Notes: generated by a model not told the origin, from the letters alone. 64,000 nt of DNA from Choanephora cucurbitarum (GCA_025331435.1 JAIWNI010000040.1:1-64000), one strand, 5' to 3'; shown: positions 1 through 12,528, numbered from the stretch's first letter. Made by a program: numbers and translations.

Positions 1-622
1 TTGGTATCTTTAGTAGCCACCATGTTGTTCATCACAACGCCGTTTGTCTTTACCATTGTGCTGGACGCTATTTTCAATTTGTTGCCTTCACGCTTAATCG
101 TATGCGAAAAGAGAAAATCGGCTGTACTGACAATCAATTCAAACTGTTGGTCGAAATCAATAAGGTCTACATGCTGAATTACATCATCACATTCGTATCT
201 AAAGCAGTCGTTTGTCTGATGATCCCATAGATAAAGTGTATTGTTTGTAGAAAGCCAGACACGGCCTATGTTTTGCAGAAAGCCAATCTTGTAGGCATTT
301 TCTAGCAATCAAGTGTTGGTAGTTGTAAGTGTCTGTTTACTTACTTCTTTTTAACAAACTCACCTTGGATCTTGGTAAACCATACTTTTGGATAAGGTTT
401 AAGAGCTGATTGGCTAAATGCATTCTCATGTTGAATCGAGTAATCGCTCACTAATTTCAATCAAATCAGTACATGTACACATCTATAGACAAGAAGAAAT
501 TTATTACTTTTTAAATAGTCATTAAGATCAAAAGGTACTTGATCGTTTTGGATAAGAGAATTGACATTCTGCTGAACGTCTTTCAGTGAAGGATTAACAA
601 CCAACTGCAGGCGATTGGTCAT
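1..622 (-). CDS. Nup155/Nup170-like nucleoporin, N-terminal part (runs off the window)
   Basis: The predicted start codon is at 620–622. Exons are 508–622, 364–450 and 1–301, joined at GT–AG introns, and the frame stays open to the window edge. The roughly 167 visible residues start MTNRLQLVVNPSLK and later contain a stretch reading GRVWLSTNNTLYLWDH. This resembles the start of the N-terminal β-propeller of Nup155/Nup170 scaffold nucleoporins, where a Trp-Leu-(T/S)-x-(D/N)-x-x-(I/L)-(F/Y)-(L/I)-W pattern is typical. Family members sit in the inner ring of the nuclear pore complex. Only the first part of the propeller is present, and Nup133-like proteins share a related fold, so the subfamily is uncertain. 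The gene is divergent from the OPA3-like gene. Confidence 0.5.
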
Positions 623-1172
623 GGTTGTGAGGTATTAAAGTTTCTGTTTTTTTTAAAGAAAAGAAAAAAAGACGCGCTTCTAACTTTTTTTTTAGCAAAA
701 ACAAGTTGAAGTCCAGAGTCACTTCTGACTTTAAAGTACTTGAATCCAATGCCAACAAAATACATTTGGTGTGTAATTCAGGAATAAGTTACCAACTCAT
801 AATATATATGGATAATTGAATAAGAAGAAATGAAGCAGAACGATAAGGATAAGGAGATACTGAAGTAATGTCTTTGGGCCAAAACAAGTATGCTTTATAT
901 TCTAGTAACTGCTGCCCTAAAGACCTTTGCTTATGCCTATCATATAAGCAGAGATGTCATGCGCATAGCTCAGTTATCCTGCTGAAATTAAAGAACGCCA
1001 AAGTCACTTATTGTTCAATTCTTTGTTGATCAAATTCTCAAACACAGGTTTTCGTATGAGTCAAAAAAAACAGACAGCCAAATTCACTACCCGAAAAGAT
1101 TTATACGAAACAAACTTTCGCTCTGTCCTTCTTCCCTTTTTTTTTTCTTCACTCTAAACATAATCTGTTAGA
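623..1172. promoter_or_regulatory. Shared intergenic region between divergent nucleoporin and OPA3-like genes
   Basis: About 550 bp lie between the two divergent start codons. I see no coding exon. A pyrimidine-rich run at 1121–1155 (mostly C and T with a T-run) sits about 20 nt upstream of the OPA3-like start. Short purine/pyrimidine tracts also lie at 640–690, next to the nucleoporin start. The region probably holds both promoters. No specific factor site is claimed. Confidence 0.4.
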
Positions 1173-1943
1173 ATGAGTGCAATCAAGATTGGCTCATTAC
1201 TTGTAAAGTAAGTCAAACAAAGAGCACAATTCAATTTGATAAGACTTGACTTACTGAAAGAAATAAAGAACATTAGCAAAACCAGTCGCTAACTCTATCA
1301 AGACACAAGCGAAACAACATCCCACCTTTAGAGAGTTTTGTATTAGCGTAGCTCAAGTAAGCAACTAATTGATCAAGGCAGCTCTTGTTGCGACTTACCT
1401 CTTTGTCTTCACTTCTTTTCTTTCTTGAACCTATAAGCGATCGCATCATCTCGAAATGACTTTAAAGATGAAGTTCCTAGGCTACAAAACTGAGAAAATT
1501 CGACCTCTGAATGATGCTAGGTAAAGTCCCTTGTTTTTTGGACTGGCTCTGGTCGCATTTGATCACACATTTACAGCTTTTCCGTTTAGAGCCATTGAAA
1601 GTGGTGCTAATTTCCTAAGTGAAGCATTTGTGTTCAGTGTGGCTGCCTCAATCATCATTGCTGAAAGTTGGAGGTAAAAAAAAAATATTTCTCTCCTATC
1701 TCTCTTGCAGGTTGATCTAACATGTAGATTAGATCACATACAAAAGACAAAAATCGTCGAAATTATGTAGATGATGCATTAGAGAATTTAGAGAACGAGA
1801 ACAAATGTTTATCAGAGTTATTAGAGGAAACTAGACACCTATACATTTCAAATGAAGAGAGACTAAAGCAAATAGAGGAAGACAATATCCACTTGAGAAG
1901 AATGTTAGATGAGGTACCATTGTATTTTTTGTTAAATAGTTAA
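1173..1943 (+). CDS. OPA3: OPA3-like mitochondrial protein, five exons
   Basis: Exons are 1173–1207, 1269–1356, 1438–1520, 1590–1673 and 1733–1943. Together they encode about 166 residues and every join keeps frame. Recognisable family segments are LLVKTLAKPVANSIK near the N-terminus, a middle helix with FREFC and a basic MTLKMKFLGY stretch, a hydrophobic segment ending ESWR (about residues 84–96), and a charged C-terminal coiled coil. OPA3 proteins are mitochondrial and linked in animals to inner/outer membrane integrity and optic atrophy. Their biochemical activity is not settled. Every exon is short, so single-frame ORF calling misses the gene. The last exon could end differently, because a GT after LDE at about 1913 could act as a donor. 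Confidence 0.85.
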
Positions 1944-2147
1944 TATAGTGAAACTGATAGATGTGAATTAGATTTTATCTGTCAGTATGGGTCTTAAGCG
2001 CCATACAGAATATCAACAACAACCCACTGTTATTTCGCTACCAGGCATTAGCAATCAATAGAAGTAAATCACATCCTCCTTAAAGAAATCAAAAAAAAAG
2101 AGAGAGAAAGAGTACACCCCCCTTTTTTCTTTAATATTAAAAGCAAT

Positions 2148-2910
2148 TTATGCGGTAGTAGCAGATTGAGTAGCAAGTGAACATTTCTCAAGAGCAAGAT
2201 GAGATATCTTCTTTTCCTTTAAGGCTTCTAATGCTTCTTCATATGTAAACTATTAAGAAAATGAGTTAGATGGATATACATGCAAAACCGATGCTTGTTT
2301 ATTTACCCATGATCTTTGTCTATCAGAGGGAAGTAGACTATATGAATTGACCTCATACATCCAATGTTGATCTGTGATTCTGCCCTTCTTGTTTGTCTCT
2401 GAATAAGATCCTACGCGACAAGACAAAAATGTAGTTTGAATGCCTGCCTTTTCGGCCAAGAGACGAGTAGCTGCCTTTTCAGGATGTTCATCAGGAAGAC
2501 AATCATCACGAGGAAGCACATAAGCTCCTGGTCTCTTTTTGCTCTCTAACAACAGAATCTTCTGAGTAGCGCTGTCAATTACAATAACACCAACAGCCTA
2601 TTGCTTCCGTAAATATCTTTCGTCTCTTACTTCTTCTCTTTTCTTTCTATACCTGACGAACTGGTTTGGCTTGTTCTAACACATCCTCCTTTTTCTTCTT
2701 GTCCTTGCTCTTTTCCTTCTTTTTATCTTTCTTTTTGTCCTTCTTGTCCTTTTTATCCTTCTTCTCCTTCTTCTCCTTCTTTCCGAGTTGATCTTCATCA
2801 GCAATAACGGGTTCTCCAGGAACTTCTAGTGGTTTGTCTGTCATCAATTTATTAGGCGTAGGCTCGAACTTGGTTGAATCCAATGTTGAAGCAGTCATAG
2901 CAGTGGCCAT
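2148..2910 (-). CDS. Nudix-domain protein (Aps1/DDP1-like) with degenerate Nudix box and lysine-rich N-terminus
   Basis: Exons are 2653–2910, 2307–2597 and 2148–2249, about 216 residues. Residues 1–40 are unstructured, and about 41–78 form a Lys/Glu/Asp run. The Nudix fold begins near KPVRQAVGVIVID and ends in the TYEEALEALK helix seen in fungal diphosphoinositol-polyphosphate phosphohydrolases. Those enzymes hydrolyse diphosphoinositol polyphosphates and dinucleoside polyphosphates. The catalytic box normally reads Gx5Ex7REUxEExGU. Here it starts with Asp instead of Gly, REU is replaced by RLL, and EExG by EKAG, so most metal-binding glutamates are missing. It may be a binding or regulatory pseudoenzyme. 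Fold assignment is fairly sure; activity is doubtful. Confidence 0.75.
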
Positions 2911-2923
2911 TTTTTATGTTTAA

Positions 2924-2955
2924 TGAAAAAAGTAAAGAAAGAAGAGAAAGAAGGA
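2924..2955 (-). promoter_or_regulatory. Pyrimidine-rich tract upstream of the Nudix gene
   Basis: On the minus strand this is a C/T-rich run 14–45 nt before the start codon at 2910. Similar tracts precede several genes in this window and are typical of fungal core promoters. The role is inferred from position only. Confidence 0.35.
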
Positions 2956-4448
2956 TATCAAGGTTATTTATTACTAAAGAAATAAAGTCCGCTTACCCGC
3001 GGCTATGGAGGGGGGAAAGGAACAACTTCAACAATTCTATAATTCTTTAGAACAGTTGAAATAAGGAAATAAGAAAATGAGCTTTAACTATTTTTAGCTC
3101 CAAAGCACGACGGAAACTGCTTACCAACGAAACTTGCAATTCATATGTTTACCATTAGAGCAGTATGCATGTTCTTCTTTGATAAATATATATGCATTCA
3201 TGTACATATAGGATTGTGAAATAGTCTAGATACTTGTCATTTATCAGTGACAAGAAAGTAATTTCACAATTTACTATAAATAATAAAGAGTTACAACAAA
3301 TATAGACTCAAGGACTATCTTTCTCCTTATAATCATAAAAGCAGCAAGTCTAATGGCCTCGATTCAGTTGTAGTCTATCACTGAAAGATATAGTTAGAGC
3401 AGGGCTATTGGTTTCCTTCTTGTTCCTTTTTTTATGTAGCTCATGTAATTAGCGTTTCTTTTTAATCTATGTAATCATTACTCTCTCGGTTTGAATTCAT
3501 GTTGGTAAAAAGAACTCAATTGAAAGACTACTTCCTCGCAAACGTCTTTTCGCTCAATGGCATTCGAACCATACTACAATTCTCCAGATGGAATTATTCT
3601 ATATGCATGGCAAGAGACTTAGAGATCCTATGCACAGCCTGTTTTTCAAGTAAAAAAAGAAGACCTTTTATGAAGATGCTCAAAAATAGCAATCGTGTTT
3701 ACTAACAAGAGGAAAAAAATAGTACAAATATCGACCAATAACGGGCAAGAGAATTTACAATAAAACAGCCTGTATTTAAAAGTAGAAAAGACCTCAATCA
3801 GCAATTTGTAGAAGCCATTGACACCGATATGGAGATGCGAATGGTCTGAGAATAAAGTATTTGTCATTTTTTCTCTGACCAGCCAACCTACCGTCTTGTG
3901 CAAATATGCAAAAGCATACAGCTCCTACACACAAGAGTTCGAAAATAATCTAAAGTGGTCCAAATCAGGTCTCAATATAGCGGGAAACATCCTCTTTTTT
4001 ACTGAAGTTAGAAAGTGTTCGCATGATATTATTTTTTGTTAGAATCTTCGGAAGAGAGAAAGTGCTTTGATAGATAGTACGCAATGGAGGCGATAATTAT
4101 GTCGTGTATTCGCATTACCTGCTTCAATTAAATCATCCTAATCCTCAAACTTGTGGTCATATTCAGATGCTTCTGTAGAAACCATTGAATTGTTGAGGAG
4201 ATAAAAAAAAAGACGCATTAGTAGCATCAACTGCCAATGAATAAAGCAGTAAGCAGAAAGACCACATTGGTTGCTCGTCTTCTAGGTTTCGACTCATGAA
4301 TGGTTCTTTGTAATTCAAAGATCTCTCAACAGAATGTAAATGGTTTATTAGGTTTGTTGGGTTTATTGAGTATCTAGTGCGAAGAAAAAAAATGCACAAT
4401 ATAGGTGGTCTGTCAGCACCAGGCTGTTACCTCTTTTTATCTCCCCTT
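2956..4448. other. Intergenic, no supported gene
   Basis: Only short, low-complexity open frames occur (for example 3499–3705 on plus and 3646–3903 on minus). They overlap each other and show no family motif or convincing splice structure. Downstream sequence of the FKBP gene lies at its right end. Confidence 0.4.
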
Positions 4449-5319
4449 TTACTGTGATTTTGCTTCAAGTGCCTTCTTTTCCAAGAATTCAGCAGACGAA
4501 GACTTAGAACGCATTTGTGTGAGCCTGTTAGAAAAACGCCAGCCGAAAAACATGAAAGCAATACCAGCCCAAAACCAGGGATTTCTAACACGTTAACATG
4601 TTATTGAGTCGAACTTGGAGAGTCGTATGTCATTATTTACCTGTATGGGGAATCAACTTCAAGTACTTCCACTTCATAAACAACAGCTGTATTAGCTAAA
4701 TTAAGAAAGAAGAAGTTTGAGTTACACCAAATCATCCTATCAATACAAATAACCTACGTGGGACAATATTGGGAAGGCCTGTGGATCCATAAGCTGGCAA
4801 AGAAACAGAATCAACACTTACAATCTCTTATGTGTCTATAGTAAACTTACCGAGATCGGCAGGAACTAACAATCGACGCACTTCACCCACACACATACCA
4901 TCAATGCCTTGTTCTAAACCCTTCATGATTTTGTCTCTTCCTATTGGGTCGTATAAGATTACCCTGTTCCTCTCTCTCTCATTTGTCTGAAAAAAGAAAA
5001 CTTACCAATCTTATATTCCACAGGTTTGTCCAAGTATGTGTTTTCGAAAAACTCTTCATTACCCCAAGCTCGAACACGATAATGTAATTTTACTCTTGCA
5101 TTGTTAATCACCTTTTGCTTGCAACTCTCAGATTGTCTTATGATACCTGAAATATAGTGTTATTTATGGATATAGAATCAAGTATATGATATATTGTAGC
5201 TATCTACCCCCTAAAAGCTTTGTAGGCTGTTCCAGTTCTTCCTCGGTATTTTTAGCAAAGACAACAATAGTTGTCAATAAGAAAATAACAACAAACTTGT
5301 AAAAAACTTTTAAAGTCAT
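4449..5319 (-). CDS. FKBP-type peptidyl-prolyl isomerase, secretory pathway, C-terminal membrane anchor
   Basis: Six exons: 5208–5319, 5006–5146, 4851–4940, 4758–4793, 4641–4695 and 4449–4584, encoding about 189 residues with all phases consistent. Residues 1–22 form a hydrophobic signal peptide (MTLKVFYKFVVIFLLTTIVV). The FKBP core follows: VKLHYRV, the loop FENTYLDKPVEYKIG, KGLEQGIDGMCVGEVRRLLV, AYGSTG and PPNTAVVYEVEVLEV. FKBPs catalyse cis-trans isomerisation of Xaa-Pro bonds. The signal peptide suggests action on ER folding clients. Changes from classical FKBP12 are FENT for FDSS and Leu for the active-site-floor Trp (KGL versus KGW), which may lower activity or drug binding. A C-terminal hydrophobic segment (NPWFWAGIAFMFFGW) is followed by a basic tail, suggesting anchoring in the ER membrane. 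Confidence 0.88.
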
Positions 5320-5322
5320 AAC

Positions 5323-5382
5323 GGAAGAGAAAGAGAAGAAAAGAGAAAGAGAAAGAGAAGGAGAGGAGGAGAAAGAGAAGAA
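5323..5382 (-). promoter_or_regulatory. Long pyrimidine tract upstream of the FKBP gene
   Basis: On the minus strand this is an almost pure C/T run of about 60 nt that ends only a few bases before the start codon at 5319. It is probably part of the core promoter or 5' leader. The long purine run on the plus strand could also form unusual (H-DNA-like) structure, but that is inference. Confidence 0.4.
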
Positions 5383-8300
5383 CACAAAAGAGATATCCAA
5401 AAAGTCAAAAGTACAATTATGGTAATAATGTCTATTTGGAGTCATTCGCTCCATTTTAACTTCCGATCGAGAACGAATCAGGTTCAATCTAAAGATGGAT
5501 ACACGTATGCTCTTGTTGATAATATATGCTAGCATTATTTACGCTGAGAAGTAGTTGTGTATTCTATACATGGTTTAGTTTGAGAGACGTCTTGCTTGGA
5601 CTACGAAATTACTTCGACAATGATCTGCTTGCATGAATGTAGATGGACTCGAATACATGATTTAAACAGCGATTAGACTTGACTAAAGAAAGCTTACACA
5701 AAGGAAAATAGATAAGTGATAACATGTTTGAGGTATTTGTCTAGAGAAGTGCTTGCTTAAAGAAGACAAAAGTAATCGCTAGGTGTTCATACTTCTTTTG
5801 GTTTCTATTATATATTTTCTGAATTGAAACAAAGTGCATACCTTTTTAAAGAAGAAGATTTTACTGTAATGGTTAATCTATGCAGTTGATTTAGTCTTGG
5901 GATTAAAAGGGAAAGATAAAAAGAGAGCTTCAACTTATATACGTATTTCGGCTCAAAGAGAACTCAAATTCATTGTTATTTATAAGAAGAGGGGAAGTTG
6001 TTGTGTAAAGAGGATACAAAATTCAGTTTTTTTTCTTTCTTTAAATTGTTTAATTATTATAAAAAAACACCCTTACTCTTTCGATATAATACTATCTCGA
6101 ACTAATGCTCGTTGTTATTTACTACCTCAAACCATATATGCTCAAATGTACAGACTTAGGACATCTTTATAAGCTTGATGAGCATAACTGAAAACTGATC
6201 GAAATTTTTCAGCTCGATCTGACAGTAAAGCTAATGAAAAAGACAGAGTAATTCAAGTAAACGTATGCAACGACAGAATGTCGTTCAACATTTCTCAGAA
6301 ATATTGTTTCAAGTCATTGTTAGCACTCATGTACTTAGAAATAGAGAGAGAGTCAACAAGCTCTCCTATTCGGAACACATTTACCATTATACATCCTGTT
6401 ACTTGCCGTGTTTTTTTTATCACATTGAGTAGACAGAACAACACATCGAAACTGACTGAACGAGTTAGTAAGAAAGATAACATATAGATGGCTAACAACC
6501 TACAGAATCGTATACTCATTTCTCTCTTGGCTAGACAAGCCAAGACGAGGAAGTTTTCTGATAAAAAGATTCTTAAAAGTTCATAACAGATGCTAGCGGT
6601 TGGTATCACCATTTCGCAATCTGAAGCCAAACAATTCTGTTTTTCTTGGCCTTTTATTGAAATCCCAAATAGACATTTTGAGAAGTGGCAGGGAATGCTT
6701 TTATTGAAAAAGAAAAAAGAGATATCGTCAGCAGAATAGAATTAGATCAAGACATATGATGAAGAGCAGAATTACTAACCTTTTCTTCCTGTAAGAAATT
6801 TATAGCAAGATTTCATGCTATAGAGCACAACAAAGGCAGCAAAGGAGCCAAAAAAAAAGAAGAGAAATAAGAATGATCATATCAGAGACTTTCCAAAAAT
6901 ACTTTTTCGAAAACTCTTTAGAGAAGGAACGAAAAGAGTTTGAGAGTGTTTGTGTTGATAAGCAGAGTTGCCTATCGTGTATAACTTTAGGTAGATCAAA
7001 CGACACTTGTATCGTTTGACTATGATAACATCCAAAAGGAATAATGCGCAACTTCTAATATCCATATCTTAATATCTGAAAAGATAGATGAAAGGAAGAT
7101 AGAGAAAAAGCGACCTGTACTAGATACCACCAAACCAATGGCATTCCATGCACGCATGTACATATGGATGTTCTTGACAAATAAAACAGCAAGTCGTTAT
7201 ATCAATTGTTTTTGTCAACGTCCTAAACGATAACAGAACGCTATCTTAAGTATGATTAGCTCTGATTTTAATATGGAAAGTCGAAGCTGTTGCTTTAACT
7301 AGTTCTTTAAATCTGTAACACCTGTCAATTGCTCTGTCCTTTTCTGTTTACTTGTTTGTTTGACATATGTCTCTACGTTCTCTTATTAGCTTTCTATACT
7401 ATCTAGATATGCTTGTTATAAAATTATCTCATTTTTGAGCTGTCAGGTCATAAGGAACCATTGCTATAGGTTGATAAATTCTAATCATACTTTCTTTTGC
7501 AAGTGAAAAACACAAAAACTATTATCTTCATAAACACTACAAGAATCAACATCAACCTATAATTCAACGAATCCAACTTTATTGAAAGCAATCAAAATTT
7601 TTGCATCGTTGTGTTTGGCAAAACAGAGGAAATGATATAGTAGTCATTAAGATCACAAGGCAAAGCAAGGAAGAAAAAAGCAGCCTTCTCTGCTTTGGCT
7701 GATATGACAAAAAACAGCAATATATCCGTCGATGAAATTGCTATGTACAGTGATTATTGAATGCTGATAATTGTGTATTAAGCACGAGTGGGTTACCGCT
7801 TTAAAACTTAGTAAGAAGGCGCTTGTATCGAGGACGTTGTTAATGCACAAAGCCAGCTTTGAGTTTTACGTTTTCTTCTTGCTTACAATAGACCGGAAGG
7901 CTTTAGCTTGCAGACATGACATAATAAATGAAGTCAACGCTTTTTACTGCGTTTCACAAATTAGCAGCTTTGTCAGTGGAAGAACTGTCATGACCAAATA
8001 ATCAAAATAAGAAGAACAGTGAAAAGAGAAGTCAATTTCTGAGCCATAAATTAATAGTGAAATGAATCCCCTTCCTGGCCATCATACTGAAGGAAAGCGA
8101 AGTTGTCAGAAGTGAACAGAACAGCAGTATTTGAAATAGGAAGAAGCTTTTGTTTTTATCTTAAACATCTCCTTCAGAGAGAGGAGAAGAAAAAACGATA
8201 AAACAATTAAGCAAAACAGATATGAGATTAACCCGTTGAAACACTGAGACGAGCTCAAGGTTAGTCAAGCTATGAAGAGAGAGCAAAGGCTTCATAGTAA

Positions 8301-11300
8301 ACGTCTCTGAAAGAATGAAAAACTTAGAACTTAGAAACAAGGCGACATGGATTGGTAACAGTTTGACAAATCTAAAAAGCTTTTAGCTATGTTACTTGAT
8401 GATAGTTATACCAAATAACTAAGCCATCACCAGATTTTCATAGTGATTGTCTTCCGAACAAAAAACTAGACTTGTCTTTCTTTAGTTAAAGTCAAAGACA
8501 TTTTTGTAATACTAATCAAGCAAGTCAAGTAAACAAATACAGATGAAAGGATTGCGCACAATCCTTTTGTAATTGATTTCATCTTAGAACGATTTCTCTT
8601 ACCATATGAACGCCAATGTAACATACAAAGTATGTAGCTATGTCATGTAAGAAATCAAAACACGCATTTGTGCCACTTGTTTTTAAGGTTCGATTAAGCA
8701 TTTTAGACAGAAGGAAAGATTGTCCTCTTTTTCCAATACTAAACCGATGGCGGTTCTTTGTCTTCCTTTTTAAAATTATAACTGTTCAATTGAAAAGCAT
8801 GCTCTTGTAGTTCTTCTAATTAAACACGTATTCTTGGTTGCTTTTCTCCTCCTCCTTGTTCATTCTGTTTCCATGATCATGTTTTGCCACTTTCTTGTTT
8901 GTCTGGTTCAGCTCTAATACTCAAACAATAAAGCCCTTTTTTCGAGGACAACACATTTGCGTCAGTCTTATCAACATCAGTATCAACAGATGTCTCTTGG
9001 AAGTTAAACTTTTTATCACAGAGTTCTTTCCCTGTCATGACCGCAGAAAAGAAATGAAGTTAATAAAGGCAAATGTTTACTTCTAAAGCTTACAAACTCG
9101 CTATTTAAGATCAATTATTGTTTTTTTTTCCTTTTTTTTTTATCTCTTGTTTGATACAAACGGTTATCGTGCAATATCGCACATTCATTGTTTTTGTTTG
9201 ATCTTGTTCTCTATTTTCAACTGATTCGACCAAGAATTTTGTCCCTTAAGCTTATTTACAGACGCTCAGAGCTCACGCTTCATACTTCATTTACCTAAAT
9301 TTTAACTAATGTTTCAATTTCCAAATCAGATGTCAAAATTTAAATGTAGCTATTTCAAAGAAATTAATGTTAAACTAAAAAGGAGAAGAGGCGACTTTAA
9401 TTGTTTCAGTTTGCAATGTTTTGTAGCCATTTGGAAGAAATAATCCTGTTTTAGTTCTTCTGTTTGTCATAAAGAGGGTTGTCATAACAATATCAAATGA
9501 TTATTTGTAAGGAAATCCATACTTTATCACAGGTGTTACAGGTTTTCTGAGTTTCGAAATGTAACAACAAGCAATCTACTTATTAGCCTACAGTTGAAAC
9601 AGAAAAAACAGCTTTTTATCAATTGTTTGCCATTTCATGTATCAAGTTTCCAACTCGAGTTTCAAACCGTTTCCCCCTACAGCTTTATGTCCCAACTCTC
9701 ATCATTTTGTTTCAGAAACAAGGCAAGCGAAACTCATTGATAGATTTACTTTTAGGTTCGACCGAGAATTTTTCTGCTCAAACAAAAGAAAAAAATTGCT
9801 GAGAGTTCAATCTAAAGCTAACAACAGAGGATCAAGGAAAAGTAACAATAGGGCTGTCCATAAGCAATATTTATCCAATTAAATCTTTTTTAGTTGAGAC
9901 CCAAACTAGTATTTGTTTGGATGCGAGCAGTGGCTATCATGTTACTAGTGTTGTACAGTGTACTTGTCTCAAAGCTTAACCTTCCATGAAAAGGAGGCTA
10001 AAGTAATATAATTTATTTTAGCTTAATTCAAATGCCAGTAAAGACATAAATAGAACCTTATAGCCATGTAAGGCTCAGGTTCTTTAAAAACTGAGTACTG
10101 AATGTCTTGGTGTTAATATACAAAATTAAGCTGATTGCTGATGTTGAACACTAGTATCTTTTAACCATCCAATTGCATATTCATTTCGATTGACAGATCC
10201 AAAATGAGAAATGTTTGATTTGAAAGAAATGAACAGTTTTGATAGTGATATCTCAAAGCCTTTTATTTGCAGTTGCATAATGTTGTTGTCGTTGCCATTG
10301 TTAATAACCTTGCTTTTGACAAAATTCTTACTCGTTGTTGTTGATCGAGATAGCTTGTCAATAATATTAGATTTATAAGTCAAGCAAGGCGAATTGGTGA
10401 TAAAGGCTTACTCTGGTCAATCATGTGTTAAGCTCTATCCATAAAATTTGTCTTACTTAAATAGTAGCCTGTATTATCTCTTAAGTAGATCATTTCTAGC
10501 AACTTTGATACGGTAAAGTGCTCTTTCAAGACCAAGATTAGGAACGGCACATGAACCTCCTAAGGCTACTCGGGATTATCTCACTCCAAAAAAAAATGAT
10601 AGATAGAAAAAGGCAAAACAGTGCGATTCGTTTCACTCATACGAAGGTGTTTTTGGGTTGTGCGCATGACATTCTGTACAAAGCTGTTTCTTTCAACTCA
10701 GTTTATCCTTTTGAAATAAATGACAATTAGTTTCTGTCTGATTTTAAGCTTTTTCCTTGTTAAAATCAAGTGCACTGAAAACTATTTCCTCTTAGTCTGT
10801 TACATCTTAGATTGACGAGACCGAAAAAGAAAGACACATTTTCTGTTGATATTTAGCATCTCTAAAAAAAACAGCAGCTTCATCATAAGTTGTAAGTCTT
10901 CTATCAGTGAATGTAGTACCAAATGTGAAGTAATTTTCATGTTATTTTCAATAGGATTTGCTACGAAAAAGGGCTTGTCACCTGAATAGCCTAAGCGGTA
11001 AGAAAATGGGTGAGAAACGTCAGTTACAGCAGCAATGAATGTTGCTTATATTTTCAAAAGATATTGCAATACTCTCTGAACGACCAAGCGACGCATACTT
11101 AAACTCATGTATGTTCATCTTCCTTTTATTGTATTCGTTTAGTTGTTACCAATGTACTACCATCATTGTCAGCGCTTTGATAGAGCTCTTCGTGCTTTGT
11201 CTACCAATTTTATGTTTTTAATAAGTATAAGCAATGAAAGTGTTTCAGGGGTATTCAAAAGAAGGTTTAGCCTGGGAATTAGTACATATTCTGGAAAGGT

Positions 11301-12483
11301 ATAAAAATAAAAATAAGAGTAAGAGGTATTACAAGCATACAAATATGAACAAATGCTCTTTACTGTACGAAACACAGAAATGTTTTCTCTTACAAATAAT
11401 GTCGCTGTAAACATTCCTGCAAGAGAAAAAAACTTCAGTAATGTGTAGACAAAAGGAAATATTGAAAGTTGTATAAACAAAGCAGTAATAACAATGTTTG
11501 AACTTTTATCAACAATAGCAAACTACTATTGCTAAGACCTAGTCTAGTATTTAGATTATGCTTCATGATGGTTGCAGGTACAAGAAAGGAAGAAGCTTGT
11601 TTTTTTTAAAAAAAATGACCAGACGCTCTCGGGCTGCTTATTGTTCAACCTTATGTTTATTTAAGGTCATAGCTGTAACATAGGTGTTGAATGCTTCTAT
11701 GATTTAATCTTATTTCTTCGTGTGCTTCGTGCAACATTTCAGTGTTTGTGGCTCTCTGATATACATAGTGCTCCGCGTTAAGATGCTGTAAGCACTTGTG
11801 CTCAAGTGCTCATTTTGCGATCTGAAGCAGCACAACCAGAAACTTTTTACGTTGAGTTTTAGTATACCAAAATAGTAGTTTTAATTTCATTTGATTTTTG
11901 CAGCAAGAGAGGAACACAAAAAAACCTAATTTTTCTAAAATAATGCTACAAGAGGAAAGCAAGGTACAAAATTTTCCTCTATTGTCAAGCAGTGGTAACT
12001 CAAAAAGACAAAAAATGGGACTTAAACGGACTGATGGCAAATAATGGAAATTACCTTACGTCCGACCTATCATCATGTCGTACATGGTTTGCGATATGCA
12101 GAAATGCCTCCTGGTTTCATTCAATCTAGGGATTGGGGTTTTTAAGTATTCTTCTCAAGAACATGTTAAAAGACATACGCTGGTCCGAGAAAAATAACCA
12201 AAGATTGAAACCGACATGCGAGATGTCATACACCAAAACCGATTTCTCAAAATCTAGTTTCCGTGATGTGACGCTTGCTGTCAAACAACATATCTGACCA
12301 TCCAAAAATGTTACGTGTTTAAAAAGTAATACAAAGGAGACACAAGATTTTGTATAATCAAGTACTAGACACAAACGGTGGGCTAAAGGCGTGTATCACA
12401 TCGGCGCATCTCTCTAGAAGGCAACTCTATTTGCAAATCAGTTTCTCGAAGGAGTCTTTGCGCCTCTGAAACTGGTTCAAGCA
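5383..12483. other. About 7 kb without a supportable gene
   Basis: This AT-rich stretch holds only scattered short frames of 60–111 codons on both strands, with frequent homopolymer residues, no recognised domain, and no chain of phase-compatible exons that I could build. I saw no tRNA B-box. Some frames (10126–10383 minus, 12126–12374 minus) look weakly protein-like and could be relics of decayed elements, but nothing is recognisable. It is unusually long for a compact fungal genome and lies directly upstream of the giant Gellin-like gene. Confidence 0.4.
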
Positions 12484-12528
12484 TTCTTGTTTCTTTTCCT
12501 TTCTCTTCTTCGTTTCTCTTACTCTTAC
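12484..12528 (+). promoter_or_regulatory. CT-rich promoter tract of the Gellin-like gene
   Basis: A T/C-rich run (TTTCTTTTCC, TTTCTCTTCTTC and similar) lies about 115–160 nt before the ATG at 12643. Pyrimidine tracts in this position are common in strongly expressed fungal genes. The role is inferred. Confidence 0.4.

Noticed and set aside
6278..7065. Overlapping 60–110 codon frames as small genes
   Set aside because: They overlap on both strands, show no motif, and consist of AT-rich, biased composition as expected by chance in this gap.
8690..8710. GGTTCGA word as a tRNA B-box
   Set aside because: No matching A-box, anticodon arm or acceptor pairing around it.
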